From: Eukaryota sp. TZLM1-RC
Taxonomy: Eukaryota > Metamonada: BaSk clade
DNA length: 64,000 nucleotides
Direction of reading: 5' to 3'
Assembly: GCA_040285825.1 (NCBI GenBank)
Contig: JAUPSS010000012.1
Coordinates: 1 to 64,000, forward strand
In this document: piece by piece, positions 45,050-56,274 of the stretch
Position numbering within the stretch: position 1 is the stretch's first letter
How the letters are laid out: each line of letters opens with the position of its first letter
Notes under the pieces: model-generated
Databases searched by the model: none
What the model was told of the DNA's origin: nothing
Seen by the model: the letters and a program-made list of their open reading frames with translations, nothing else
Made by a program: the position numbers and the translations under genes

Positions 45050-45850
45050 GTTAATATTTGCATCTTTTTGACTTAAACCCAAATGTTGTTTTACCAAAAA
45101 TTGAAACCCAATTACTTCGTGACGCTTTTCTTGTGGTCACGTCCCAAAGTGAGGAGAACAGTTTCCTTAACGCAAAGACAAAAACAGCTTTGCAAAATCC
45201 TCGTTGTGCCCCGTTGTTGGAATTCTATCACCAACACTTTAGAGAAAAACTTGTTCCAAAAGTTTTATTTAAAAAGTTTCTCATTCTCCCCACTTGTCAC
45301 TTCATGCTGGAAAATTATTGGAAAAAAATTTAAATGAAATTTTTTCTAAACCACGCCGCAAATGTAGTAAAAGTCGAAAATCCGGACATAAGATTTCAAC
45401 TTGTCCGCTTATGCAAAATGGAAAACTTAATGCTCGTGCTGCTACTGCTGATTTAAGTTTTTCATTATCACACAATCCTGAAAATGAATTTTTAATTGAG
45501 ATTCCCGATAACATTTCTGACAAAGAAGATCAAAAAATGACATTTTCACTTTTTGGCAATATTGGACCTTCAGGGTTGCACTTTTTTGAAAATTTCAAAA
45601 AAGTGTTACTGAATAGGTCTGGTAACACAATGAATTCCACTTTCTGGTTAAATAGAATTGTTTTTTGCATTTTCAAGTCTATTCCAACAATGATTTCAAA
45701 GGCACTTTTAGCTATTGGTGTAGAATATGAACGTTATGCTGTGAGTAGGTTTAGTAATGGTGACGTTTGTTTGGAGGATATTGAATTCTAGGTAGATTTT
45801 TTTCTCCATAAATATTTCAGTTAAAAAAATAAAAAAAGTTTTATCAAAAA
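45050..45850 (+). mobile_element. Internally deleted non-LTR element: N-terminal knuckle joined to family B-like C-terminus
   Basis: The frame 45294-45791 (165 codons) begins with a degenerate CCHC knuckle (KCSKSRKSGHKISTC, second Cys changed to Ser) of the kind at the N-terminus of family C. It then joins directly to SLFGNIGPSGLHFFENF and the C-terminal ~80 residues shared with family B, ending LEDIEF. The whole RT and nuclease are missing. Upstream frames (from ~45058) may be the leader. It may be a non-autonomous derivative or a chimera. Element ends are approximate. Confidence 0.55.
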
Positions 45851-46007
45851 AGGGAATCAGTAATGTTTTGTATTACACAATTGACAAACTTATTTTTACT
45901 TATTCAAAAATAACATCCAGGAGCACTACTTTGATTACTTGGATTGGTTTGTTGATGTTTTTTATGATGTTAAGGGAAACAATAACGTTCTGAAAAAGAA
46001 AGATTAA

Positions 46008-47635
46008 AGAAACTTCTCATCATTCATCAAAAAAGTCAAATGCCTCCTTCTAGAAGGATGTAAAGATATTGATGGCGAAACTTCTGCAATGAGAAACAAA
46101 GTCTTGTCAATTACTTCGCTTTTCATTAATGACCACATCCCTCTTTTACTTCCCAGTAATTCCAAAAAGGAAAAGTATTCAAAATTTGATTTTTCATCAA
46201 AATCAAATTTGTATTTGAGGGTAATGTTTTATATTAATAATTATTTAGAAGATGAGGAGAGCAAACTCTTTCACGCTCATCCTTCGAAGAATTCTTGTAT
46301 TCCATCCTTTGTCAGAATTGACAAGACAAGTTTATTAAACTTGTTCTTTGTCCAATTCAAGCACATTCTTGGTCAAAGGTCGTCTTACCAATGCAATAAT
46401 CAAGCTGCTGATTTGATTTTTGGAATACCTTTTTGAAAATGGATAAGATTACAAATACTAAACTTTATTCAGAAAATTCCAAGTACATCATGTCTAGTAT
46501 CAGAACAGATGGAATAGGAGTAAGTTTTATTCAATCTAGAATGGACTTGAAAAAGTACAAAGTAACTGCAAAAGAGTTAAAAGATAAAGAACAATATATT
46601 GATGACCCCAGCATCAATCCTTCTGAATTTCAAGATATGAACCTTGCTGCTGCTGATCCAGGGAAATCTGAGCTACTCTATTCTTGTGCAAATTTAGCTA
46701 CTGGAATGACTCGTTCAAATAAACCTGAGAGAGATAAATATGTTCATTTCAGGTACACTCAAAATCAACGAAGATTTGAGTCGAAAAGTTCCAAATTCAT
46801 AAGAATAAGAGACAGCATATGGAATGACACTCTTATCACAATAAGTGACTCCACTGGTAGAGTGATTGATCTATCCAATTATGAACCATCTGAAGAGCAG
46901 CAACAAAGAATGGATTTAAGCAGCAGTATAATTAATCAAATGACTGAAAGAACAATTAGTTTATTAAGAAAAAAAGTACCTCAAGAAATCAATATTCCCC
47001 ACGAAATTGATTACTCATTCAATTTGAGAAATAATGATCACACGACTAAATCTGTAGCAGAATGGGAAGCAACTTTATCCCAATTCAATTCCAAAAGCTG
47101 CAGGTTTGATAGATTTATGGCATATATTAAACAAAAAATTTTTGTGAATAGTATTGTTGGTGAAGTCTATCATCAAAAAATATTTAGGAAACTAAGATGG
47201 CGGGCTGAGATTAATCGCACAAGATATGAAGCAAAAATGATCCAGGAATTCAAATCAGTAATTGGTGATCCCAGCCAAGTAGTTATCGGAATTGGAGATT
47301 GGGAACAACGAAAACACATGAAATTCAAAGAACCTACCAAAGGAAAAGGTTTGAGAATTCTATTTAAAAAGGCTGGTTATAAGGTCTTTTTGATTGATGA
47401 GTTTCGAACCAGTTGCTGTTGTTTCAACTGTAAGAAAGCGGAGAAAACAGTTGAAACATTCCGATGGTGCAGAAATCCAAAGTCATGGAAGAGGCATGAG
47501 ATGTCTATTCGTCACGGGCTTACAATGTGTAAATCATGCGAAAGTTTGTGGAATAGAGATCGAAATGCTTCGCTGAATATGTTGGCAGTGATGGAAGCAC
47601 ATGTTAATGGTGGAGATAGACCGGAATACCTGTAG
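46008..47635 (+). CDS. Fanzor RNA-guided nuclease (eukaryotic TnpB homologue), one frameshift
   Basis: Two frames form one protein. The first (46008-46436, ATG 46089) gives the N-terminal domain (LYLRVMFYINNYLEDEESK; CIPSFVRIDKTSLLNLFFVQ). The second (from 46433) gives 400 residues with the RuvC domain. The break is in a T5 run: one more T would read GIPFLKMDK without a stop. In the second frame the catalytic pattern is DPGK (D75), LIDEFRTS (E323, the alternative-glutamate position of Fanzors) and NRDRNASLN (D376). A zinc ribbon uses C330/C333 and C366/C369. All catalytic residues are kept. Fanzors are RNA-guided DNA nucleases carried by eukaryotic transposons and large viruses. N-terminal sequence may extend to ~45.92 kb in another frame. 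Confidence 0.85.
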
Positions 47636-47802
47636 AGAGTCAAGGTTGACAGACGTTGAAAGAAAAAGGAGTTAATTACAAAAATGCTCATGTTTGGACC
47701 CCCCTTCTTTCAAATCTGCTCACGTTTTTCCATTGTGTCTAATTTCCCCTTCCTTTCTCCAATCTGAACACTATGGCCGAGAACAAAGCCTAAGAAGAGC
47801 TG

Positions 47803-48093
47803 ATGCGCCTTCATCATGAGTCTAACGATGCATTGAAACCTGGAACTGTGTTTGACTCTAAATTTCAAATGGTGGATCCTCCTAGTGTGCCCAAAGTGGG
47901 TGGACGACCACGCAAGAAGCGAATTGATGCCTTTTCTCAACAAAGAAAGAGACAAAGAGTTGCACTGGTACAAGATGATTGGTTGTCCTTGTTCCAACAA
48001 GACAATGTCTCAGAACTTATCGACGTGGACGATGTTCATCCAGACTCAGACATGGAAAATCATTTCGACTTGCTGAATGACGATGTAGCATAG
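47803..48093 (+). CDS. Small AT-hook-like nuclear protein, 96 aa
   Basis: ATG at 47803, 96 residues. A basic core (GGRPRKKRIDAFSQQRKRQR, ~33-52) contains an AT-hook-like GRPRKK and doubles as a nuclear localisation signal. An acidic tail follows (ELIDVDDVHPDSDMENHFD). A short upstream ATG (47773) is closed by TAA. It is 170 bp behind the Fanzor in the same direction, probably by chance. The family is not recognised. Confidence 0.5.
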   Translation: MRLHHESNDALKPGTVFDSKFQMVDPPSVPKVGGRPRKKRIDAFSQQRKRQRVALVQDDWLSLFQQDNVSELIDVDDVHPDSDMENHFDLLNDDVA

Positions 48094-48420
48094 ACTAGTA
48101 TTAAAAATAAACACTTTGATGACAAATGGTCTTTATCAGCTCTAAAGTGATATAAACACTTCGTATAGGTGATGTTAATGTTAGTATAACCTCAACTGAA
48201 AGTAGCAGTGTCAGGAGAATGGCTGATGGAATATAAGCAAAGGTAGCCCGAAACGCGAGCATTTTTGAAATTGCAAAGTGAAAACGTGAGCATTTTTGAA
48301 AATCACCCAAAGAAAAAGGTACATATTGAGAAGAAAATCTTCCATTTCTCAAAAACTCAGCCCCTCTCCACCGGTGTAAACAGGACACTTATTTCATTGT
48401 TATAGACATCATCTGTTTCA

Positions 48421-49365
48421 ATGACTCATTCGACTAATGTTCTTATCTTCGGCCCGGGTGCTATCGGACTGTTTTATGGCGCACAACTTTTGCGTTCCAA
48501 TACTTGCAATGTACATTTTCTAATCAGATCAGATTTTGATCAAGTGCAAGAAAATGGCATACAAATGGTATCAGACAAACTGGGTGATTTCCACTTCACC
48601 GATGTTAACCTCCACACCGATTCAAGCACACTTCCAATGATTGATTATGTACTTGTTTGCACCAAGACTCATGTGAACAGTGACATTGTCATCAAGGATC
48701 TCCCTAGTGTTGTAACCCCAAACTACACCACTATTGTAGTTGTTCAGAACGGTTTAGACAATGAACGTCTCTTTGACCACCACTTTCCCAATAATCCAAT
48801 CATTGGTGGTATCAGCTACGTATGTGCATCTAGACTTGAGCCAGGTGTTGTTCGCCACTTTGACAGAGGAAATCTTTGCGTTGGTGGGCATAGATGTGAC
48901 CAAGATCATGTAGCAAAGTTAGTTTCCCTCTTCAAATCTGATATTGGTATTGAAGTCACCAAAACTGCCAATTTGAGAACAACAAGATTTAAAAAATTAA
49001 TTTGGAATTTGGTTTATAACTCTTTATCTGTTGTTCTCTATGCTGATACTGTTCAATTAGTTGCTACTGATCGCCTCTTATCTCTTGCTAGGGATATTTC
49101 TCTTGAAGTCATTCGTGTTGCTAAGGCTGCTGGTTGTTCGATCGATCAGGCTTATGCAGACCAAGTCGTTGAAATTACACAAAAGATGTCAAAGTATAAG
49201 ACATCAATGTTGGTTGATTTCGATGCTAAAAGACCCTTGGAATTGGAGTGGTTACACTATTCCCTCATTAATGTTGCTAGAGAAGTTGAAGTTGAGGTGC
49301 CCTTGGTCAAGATGCTAGCTGCTCAACTTGAGTTCCTTGACCTCCGTAATAGAGGCCATATTTAG
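48421..49365 (+). CDS. Ketopantoate reductase (2-dehydropantoate 2-reductase)
   Basis: 314 residues, ATG 48421. The N-terminal Rossmann fold has GPGAIG at 11-16 for NADP(H). The following strand and loop (DYVLVCTKTHVN) and VVQNGLDNE near 120 are family-typical. The helical C-domain contains FKKLIWNLVYNSLSVV (conserved Lys-Asn) and ends in the KRPLELEWL substrate-binding stretch. The enzyme reduces 2-dehydropantoate to pantoate for CoA synthesis. Length is normal for the family (290-320). Single exon. Related broad-specificity ApbA/PanE reductases are possible. Confidence 0.88.
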   Translation: MTHSTNVLIFGPGAIGLFYGAQLLRSNTCNVHFLIRSDFDQVQENGIQMVSDKLGDFHFTDVNLHTDSSTLPMIDYVLVCTKTHVNSDIVIKDLPSVVTPNYTTIVVVQNGLDNERLFDHHFPNNPIIGGISYVCASRLEPGVVRHFDRGNLCVGGHRCDQDHVAKLVSLFKSDIGIEVTKTANLRTTRFKKLIWNLVYNSLSVVLYADTVQLVATDRLLSLARDISLEVIRVAKAAGCSIDQAYADQVVEITQKMSKYKTSMLVDFDAKRPLELEWLHYSLINVAREVEVEVPLVKMLAAQLEFLDLRNRGHI

Positions 49366-49663
49366 TTGTACATATTGTTCATAAATTTTTCTACTGTTTT
49401 AATTGATTTTGATTTCAGTAAATGCATTATGTTATCGTGGACTCCAAAGTTTTTTTGATTTAAATCACCGATTTGAAAATAAGTGCACTGTTTGTAAAAC
49501 CACCTTTGTTTAACCCGTTCTCAATTGTTGAGATGGCAAAGAGAGTGGGTAAACAGATGCAGTGCTGGGAATAACAAATATTCGAAATCAACTTCAAGAG
49601 TGGAGCTTCAAAATTACTTAAAGGTTCATCCTCACTGTTTCTTCTACAACATACTCTTACACA
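49366..49663. other. Spacer, PSMB3 upstream region
   Basis: 300 bp holding the 3' UTR of the reductase gene and the promoter of the proteasome gene. No specific motif is assignable. Confidence 0.45.
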
Positions 49664-50309
49664 ATGTCTATCATGGAATATAATGGTGGTTGCGTCATCG
49701 CAATGGTCGGTAAGAACTGTGTTGCGATCGCTTCCGATACTCGCTTTGGTGTTCAGCAACAAACAATCGGCATGGACTTTGTCAAAGTACTACCCATCAA
49801 CTCTCGCGTCTTTGCAGGCTTCTCCGGTTTAGCAACCGATATCCAGACCCTGTTTGTTTTACTTTGTCTCTGCTTATCTCAGAGCCGAAATCCTCACATT
49901 TCAATGTAATCTGTACAAGTTACGCGAGGATCGGGACATCCAGCCAAAAGCTTTTGCACACATGCTCTCCTCTCTTCTGTACGAGAAGAGGTTTGCGCCA
50001 TACTTCAATGAACCTATCGTAGCTGGTCTCAAAGCGGATGGTTCTCCCTATGTTTGCACTATGGATCTTTTAGGAACAATTACTGAAACGAACGACTTTG
50101 TTGTTGCCGGAACTTGTACAGAAATGCTTCTAGGAACCTCAGAATCTCTTTGGCGACCAGATCTCAATGAAGATGAACTGTTAGATGTCATCTCACAATG
50201 TTTGATGGCATCTGTCAATAGAGATGCAGTATCTGGGTGGGGTGGACAAGTGAAGATAATTACCCCTGACAATATAAGGACTGTTGATCTTAAAAGTCGA
50301 CTAGATTAG
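49664..50309 (+). CDS. PSMB3: 20S proteasome subunit beta-3, 31-nt intron
   Basis: Exon 1 is 49664-49851, intron 49852-49882 (31 nt, gtttgt...ctcag) and exon 2 49883-50309, giving 204 residues (human: 205). The join yields [52 protein letters not shown] and [15 protein letters not shown] are strongly conserved beta-3 blocks. There is no propeptide and no catalytic N-terminal Thr, as expected for this structural subunit of the core particle. Confidence 0.96.
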
Positions 50310-51280
50310 TTCTGAATAAAGAATTTGGTTTTGATTTGGTTTTTGTTGTAGTTTTACCTTTCAAACCATAATAAAGGACAATTTAGTCACATTCAGTGGA
50401 ATAGTTCCTTACAATCTTTCTGTTGAGAGTGGAGGGAAAAAGTGGTTTAACAACAAGTTGAGGATGAGCTGTTATAAGTTCTGTTATTGAGGCTATTTCA
50501 TGTACATTATGTATGGGTGATATTATCTAGCTGCCTAGGCTATTCTTTGATCGTGGCGACTACCAAAAATGGGACAATGACGCACACAATTTAGCATGAA
50601 TTAAAAACAAGTTGATTCGCCCAATTTGCGATAAATTCGTGGGAAGTGGAATAGAATGAGATCTTGGTAATTTCTGGAATTAAAGGAATAAGGGAAAATA
50701 TTGAAATAATAATAAGCTTACAATTCCAAAAAGGTCAGTCTACTAGTCAAAACGCATATCATCAACAGATTTTGTAAAATGTGTTACCAGATATCCCACC
50801 ACAAGAATTCTTTCTTTAACCGTTTTCTACACTGTGATTGTACATTTGTCTTAATTATATTTCTTACATCATTTCATTATCCCAAATCCCAAAAGTGTAA
50901 AATATTGGTTTTTGTTCTGTTGCAAGTGGTGCAGACATTTTTCCGCTGTTGTTGATACCAGTTTTCCATCGCTTCAAGGCGTGAGATGGTATTTGACTCC
51001 GTGAAGCGTGATAATATATTTGAATCACTTTAAAGTTCATCTGTTGATTGTTGAAATTGTTCCTTAATCTGTATTTTAAACGTATTTTGAATTGTAGGGT
51101 CAATGATATTCTTAGTTCACGAACAGCATTGACTCTTGATATGATTCATGTTGTGGATCATTATCTTAAAGGAAATGAAAGAACTCAAGTTTAGAAAAGA
51201 TCAACTTGATTCATTTAATCTACATCCCCCACTAATCTCAACAAGTTATTAGTATTTGACATTAGTGTGCTATTAGCTCG
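50310..51280. other. Spacer of ~970 bp
   Basis: AT-rich, with short frames on both strands (for example 51103-50864) but no domain, repeat or RNA gene that I can recognise. The last part is the VPS35 promoter region. Confidence 0.5.
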
Positions 51281-53828
51281 ATGTCATCTTCAACTGATTC
51301 TGATCAAATTCTTGATGAGGCCACCCTCCATGTAAAGCAACTGTCTGCTGCCTTGCGCAGATATATTGTATGTCTGCCATCTTGCTCCTTGACCTCAGGA
51401 CGAACAAAACTTTCGTGAGATTGCTAAAACTGCTTCTACAATGATCTCTGAACTTCGAACCTCTCTTCTCTCTGCACAAAACTACTTTTCTCTTTACAGC
51501 GTTGTCATTGACGAACTCAGATGGGTTGAGTTTTATTTTGATGACGAAGCCAAACGTGGACGCTCTATGAACGAGTTTTACGTCTATGTCCAGCGTATAG
51601 GCAACATCATCCCTCGTCTCTACCTGCTCGTCACTGTCGGCTCTGTCTTTATGAAATCTGGTGAGGCACCTGTCAACCACATTCTCAAGGACCTTCTTGA
51701 GATGTGCCGTGGCGTCCAACATCCAATGAGAGGGCTCTTCCTTCGCTCCTACCTTTTACAAATGTCCAAAGACTTCCTTCCCAATTCCAACACCACCGAC
51801 CCTCGCCATGGTGATATCAACGACTCTATTCACTTCATCCTTTCAAACTTCACTGAGATGAACAAGCTATGGGTCCGTATGCAGCACCTTCCCCTGGACC
51901 TTCCTCCCCTCCCCAAGAACCAGAACGAACTTCCCCCTGCTGAACTTGCCAAGATCAAGGCTGGTGCCAAAGCCAAAGCTCTTGAGAAGAGAAAGCATGA
52001 GAGGTTGAACCTTCGAGTCTTGGTTGGTCATAACTTGGCTGTGCTGGCCAATCTTGAAGGTCTCAATCATCACTTGTTTGGAGAAGAAGTTCTCCCAGTG
52101 ATTTTCAAGCAGGTTATTAACTGTAAAGATCCAATCGCCCAACAATACGTGTTAGAGTCAATCACCCATGCTTTCCCTGATGAACTTCATTTGCGTACAA
52201 TTGAACAGTTCCTTTCAACATGTGCTGATCTCCATGACTCAGTTGATGTCAACTCTATTGTTTCTCAGTATGTGTCTAGGGTGGCCGAATTTGCCTCAAA
52301 GAACCCTGGTGAAGTACCTAAGCTTTACTTGGAAGATAATGAAACAGAAGAGGATTTGTTTGCTGTTTTTGCGTTTTATATTTCTAAAATTACTACTGAA
52401 AGAAAAGAAGTCATGGGTCCCAGCGATATAATTTGCCTTTCTGATGCTCTTTTGTCTGTGGTTTTGAAGTGTTTCCCCGACCGTCATGATTACATTGATC
52501 ACGTCATTAGCCAATTACCTTCCCATGCTAGTGATTCCAATAACCCTGAAGCTTTCAGAAGTAGCTCCACCATTAGTAGGCAAGCTTTGGCTCTGTTGAA
52601 GAGAGTGGTTGAGGAGTATGGTAACTTGTCAAAAATCGCAAGACTTTCTCATTACCACAAAGCCATGGCTCTTTTGCCTGCAATGTCTGCTAGGCAGTTG
52701 GCAAGAGTATTAGGTGAGTCATGTGTGGGGCAAAATCTGTTGAATTTACAAGACCAATCAGAAGAAGAGATCACTGACACGTGTCAATCTGTATTTAATC
52801 TGTTATTACCTCTTTATACTGACAATGATGTCGATGACGAAGATAGAGCTGATGATGCCATTCTTTTAGGAAAAGTCCTTTGTTCTTTTAAGGGAAAGGT
52901 CGAATCAAGTGTTCAGTTGAGTTATGTAACCACTGTACACAAACTTCTCGAGAAATCTGGTGATCTGAGGCTTCGTTTGATCTATCCTTCATTAGTTGAC
53001 TTGGCTCTTCATGCAGCATTCCTTGGTGGTAAGAAGGAAGAAAAAGAAAACAATGGGGAAGTAGAGGAGGCAGAGAAAGAGACAGAAGAAGGAAAGCATG
53101 AACAATCTGAAGAGGAAAAAGTTGTTGAAAATGAAGTTGAAAATGGTGAAGAAAATAGTAGAAATGCAATCAAATTAGCATTGGAATACTGCGAAATGTT
53201 GCGTGATCTCGATGCAAGGCTTTGTCTGTCTCTTTTGACTCAAGTGTCTCTTTGCGCATTCAAAATTGCAGAGTTTTCACTAGCTTATGATTCAATGGCC
53301 CAGGCCTTGTTGGTATTCGAAAGAGAACCTCTAGGTGACTCGAGCAAGCAATTAGATGCATTTATGCTTATCATATCCTCATTAAAATCTATGAACTTGC
53401 CAGATGGACTCCAAGATACCTTGGCTTCAAGAGCTACGAATCTACATTCCCAGTTGCTGTTACGTTCTGATCAGTGTTTTGCTCTTGTTCTTTGTTCACA
53501 TTTGTTTGAAAATACAGATGAAGATAGGGTTTTGGAAATTTTACGCCGCTCCCTCAAGATTGCTGATAAGTGCATGGAGACACAAGTTGATGTTGGACTT
53601 TTGGTTCACATTCTAGAGCGTTTCCTTTATCATTTTGACCGAACTTGTCTTGAAGGTAGCAAGATTGATGCAACCCATATCAATGGTATTTTGTCTCTTA
53701 TTGCCAGCAATCTTTCTGAAGATCCTTCAGGCCAAGCTGCTTTTGAAAATGTAATTAATCATGTGAATTTGAAGAAAGAGGAAGAGAAGTTCAGTGAGTA
53801 CTATGCTGAAGTATCTACATCTGTTTAA
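51281..53828 (+). CDS. VPS35: Retromer subunit VPS35, 31-nt intron
   Basis: Exon 1 is 51281-51367 (29 codons: DQILDEATLHVKQLSAALRR), intron 51368-51398 (31 nt, gtatgt...cctcag), exon 2 51399-53828; 838 residues in all (usual ~790). PRLYLL, the VPS26-binding signature, lies in NIIPRLYLLVTVG. DILKDLLEMCRGVQHPMRGLFLR and EMNKLWVRMQH are nearly invariant family blocks. An alpha-solenoid follows to the end. An acidic Glu/Lys insert at about residues 590-630 explains the extra length. VPS35 is the backbone of the retromer that recycles endosomal receptors. Confidence 0.97.
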
Positions 53829-54153
53829 TATTGTTTTTTAGAATAAATTATTGTTTATATAGATGGTTTATTGATGTTGCTTTAGACTGCTGATATACGA
53901 ACATCAATGAAGAACCCTTTTTATTTTGGATAAGTGTTTATCAGATAAATGGAACTTCATACAATGTATCCTTGAACCTCAATTGTCATGTTGCTCTTGA
54001 TCGTGGGTTTGCATAGTCATTGAGTGATATATCTATACTCTGACAAACCTCCATGCAAATTGAGAACCTGATTGATATCACTTACTGAATCTTTGACTCT
54101 ACTAATGCTCCACCTACGAACTTTACACCTTTCAGTTTCTCTCTGATCCATTG
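53829..54153. other. Spacer
   Basis: 3' UTR of VPS35 and upstream region of the next gene. Nothing else is recognised. Confidence 0.5.
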
Positions 54154-55082
54154 ATGCTCACCACTCCTGTGAAAACATACTTGCCATACTCTGTCTTTGT
54201 ATTGTACATTGTCTTTTCTCTATTTGTTGATCCCCTTCTTGCTCTTTCTGCTATCCTTGCACTTATTCCTTTTCTGTTAGTTTTTTTCAAACTACATTCT
54301 ACGATAAAGAATCATTGTGAAGAATTAATCTTTACACGTATTTTTTGGTCAATGTCTCCTTTTTTGACCATTGTAGCAGTCCAACAAATTGCTTTTAGCT
54401 GGATTTTTGACAAATTGATTCCAAATTCGAATAATACAATGTTATTCATAGTAATTTGTTTGTTTTTTGCTTTTGTTGTTGCTGCCTTGGTAGAAGAATC
54501 CTCCAAGCTCCTATGCATCTGTTTCTACTCCTCTTACATCAATGGAGCCATCAATGGAAGCCTTTATGTATGTTACTATTCAACCCATTTCATTGCAGGG
54601 AATTTCAGCTGGTTTGGCATTTGCATCCTTTGAGAATATAAGTCATGTCACTCTTGCTTACAAACTTGGAGGAGTTATCCCCATGATGATTGTAGCTACC
54701 ATACGATCTCTGACAGCTGTACCTTTGCACTGCATCTGTGGGGGATACATCGGCATTGGGATGGCTGAGAGGAAGCTAGCAAGTCATGTTTCGTTAGTTT
54801 GTTTTGTTTGTTTTGGTTATGACATTGCCAATATCATTGCACGGAGCTTACATCTTTTTTCTTTTATTGTTTCCGTTAGTCGAGCACTTGTTCCCTCTCT
54901 CAGTACAACTCGCTTATGTATGTATTGTTGGAGGTGGGTTTGTCATGGTTGTGTGGCATTATGGGTTGGGGTTGAAAAATAGAACGTTTCGAGTATATTC
55001 AATGTTAATTATGTTGTCAGACCAAAGCAATCAATCAACTCATAATCAATCAACAGAAGTCAGTCATTTACTCAGTTTGTAA
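54154..55082 (+). CDS. PrsW-family intramembrane protease, 31-nt intron plus one unresolved junction
   Basis: Exon 1 is 54154-54567, intron 54568-54598 (31 nt, gtatgt...tgcag), exon 2 from 54599. About eight membrane segments are present. The putative metal and active-site elements are EESSK (E114-E115), FENISH after the intron, HCICGGY and PISLHGAY. These match the EEXXK / ExxxH / H pattern of PrsW glutamic-type intramembrane proteases. The frame changes between AERKLASHVSL (~54800) and PISLHGAY (~54832). This could be an indel, or a 31-nt intron with a GTTTGT start but a TTG end (54801-54831). The last frame ends at 55082 with a polar tail. Confidence 0.78.
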
Positions 55083-55360
55083 TTTGATTGATTAATTACT
55101 TGTTGAAAACATATCATTTTATACAGATCATATCATATCAAATTATAATTCTTTTGAGAAGGAATGAAATAAACAATTGAATTTCTCAAAACTATTTAAA
55201 CTATTTACATGAGTTATAGTAAATTTCGACAACTCATTGTGAGTCAATAAAAATTGATTGAAATTAAATAAAATTAATTCAAGAGGACATCCTTGAATTA
55301 ATAAAAAAAATAAAAAAGGTTAATCAAAATAAATAAATAAAAAAATTAAAGACCCTATAA
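55083..55360. other. Convergent 3' spacer
   Basis: Very AT-rich, between two convergent genes. No features beyond likely polyadenylation regions. Confidence 0.5.
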
Positions 55361-55804
55361 TTAACCACCAACCCCTTCTTCTTTCCCTTCTTTCCGTACG
55401 TCATACTCCTCATAAACATCTTCCCACTCTTCATCATCTTCACTTGGAAACTTGAACTCTGATAGGGGAGGAATATGGGCTTCAGCAGCAGTAGAAGTGA
55501 TCTTAGAATGTGAAAACTCATAAATAAAGAGAAATACAAAGCATAGAAGAAGAATAATGGCAAACGATGCTGTGAAAACAATACGATGTAGACGTAACGT
55601 TGAATTTGGAGGGGAGGGTGGAGGTTCAACGCCATCAGGAAGCCTGACTTCAGTTCTTGTCCATAGAAAGATTGTGATAATTACAGAGAGTATACAGAAT
55701 ACATATTTGAGGGAGGAGCCAGTGGATGAGAACACTGAAATGGCCGAGGTAAGGACTAGGAGTACAATGGTGATGAATAGACCAATACCAAGACCTAGTA
55801 TCAT
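55361..55804 (-). CDS. Three-helix membrane protein, TMEM218-like
   Basis: 147 residues from ATG 55804. It has three hydrophobic segments (about 3-25, 33-48, 75-95). The start ILGLGIGLFI and the second helix region STGSSLKYVFCILSVIITIFLW resemble TMEM218, a ~115-residue ciliary transition-zone protein. An acidic C-tail (EDDEEWEDVYEEYD) is extra. The identification is by pattern and is tentative. It fits the other flagellar genes in the window. Confidence 0.45.
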   Translation of the reverse strand: MILGLGIGLFITIVLLVLTSAISVFSSTGSSLKYVFCILSVIITIFLWTRTEVRLPDGVEPPPSPPNSTLRLHRIVFTASFAIILLLCFVFLFIYEFSHSKITSTAAEAHIPPLSEFKFPSEDDEEWEDVYEEYDVRKEGKEEGVGG

Positions 55805-56274
55805 TGTTGTAGAGGCAGCTTATAGTGAAACAAGTAGCTGGTAAGAACGGTGCTTGGAAGAGATGCTATCCTTTTCTCAATAGGATGGTGCAATATTTTA
55901 TTTGATAAGAGGAGTTTGAAATACTTTTTCATTAGTTAACCTTTTTTTTTGATAAAAGCTTTGGGCAAGTAACAACTTGACCATACACTATACTATATGA
56001 TGATGGAAAACAAAAAATAAAGAAAAAACGTTATATTATTACAATATTTTGATTGATACCACGTTGAGTTCTTTGCTCTGGTTGAGAAGTTAAAAATTGG
56101 CTGATTTTATCTATTTTTATGACTGAATCGGTTAAACATTAGTGGAGGCACAGTTTTAAGTTTTGAAAATGTTAAAAACCTTGTTGTACTTGAGTTTTCA
56201 ATAAAAAACTTGGTAAATGATTACTTAACACCAATTATTAAAAAATGAAAGCCAATATATTTACAAGATTTTCA
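55805..56274. other. Spacer
   Basis: AT-rich sequence upstream of the TMEM218-like gene. No gene is recognised. Confidence 0.5.

Noticed and set aside
51273-51722. 149-codon minus-strand ORF over the start of VPS35
   Set aside because: It is a shadow of the conserved VPS35 exons on the opposite strand.
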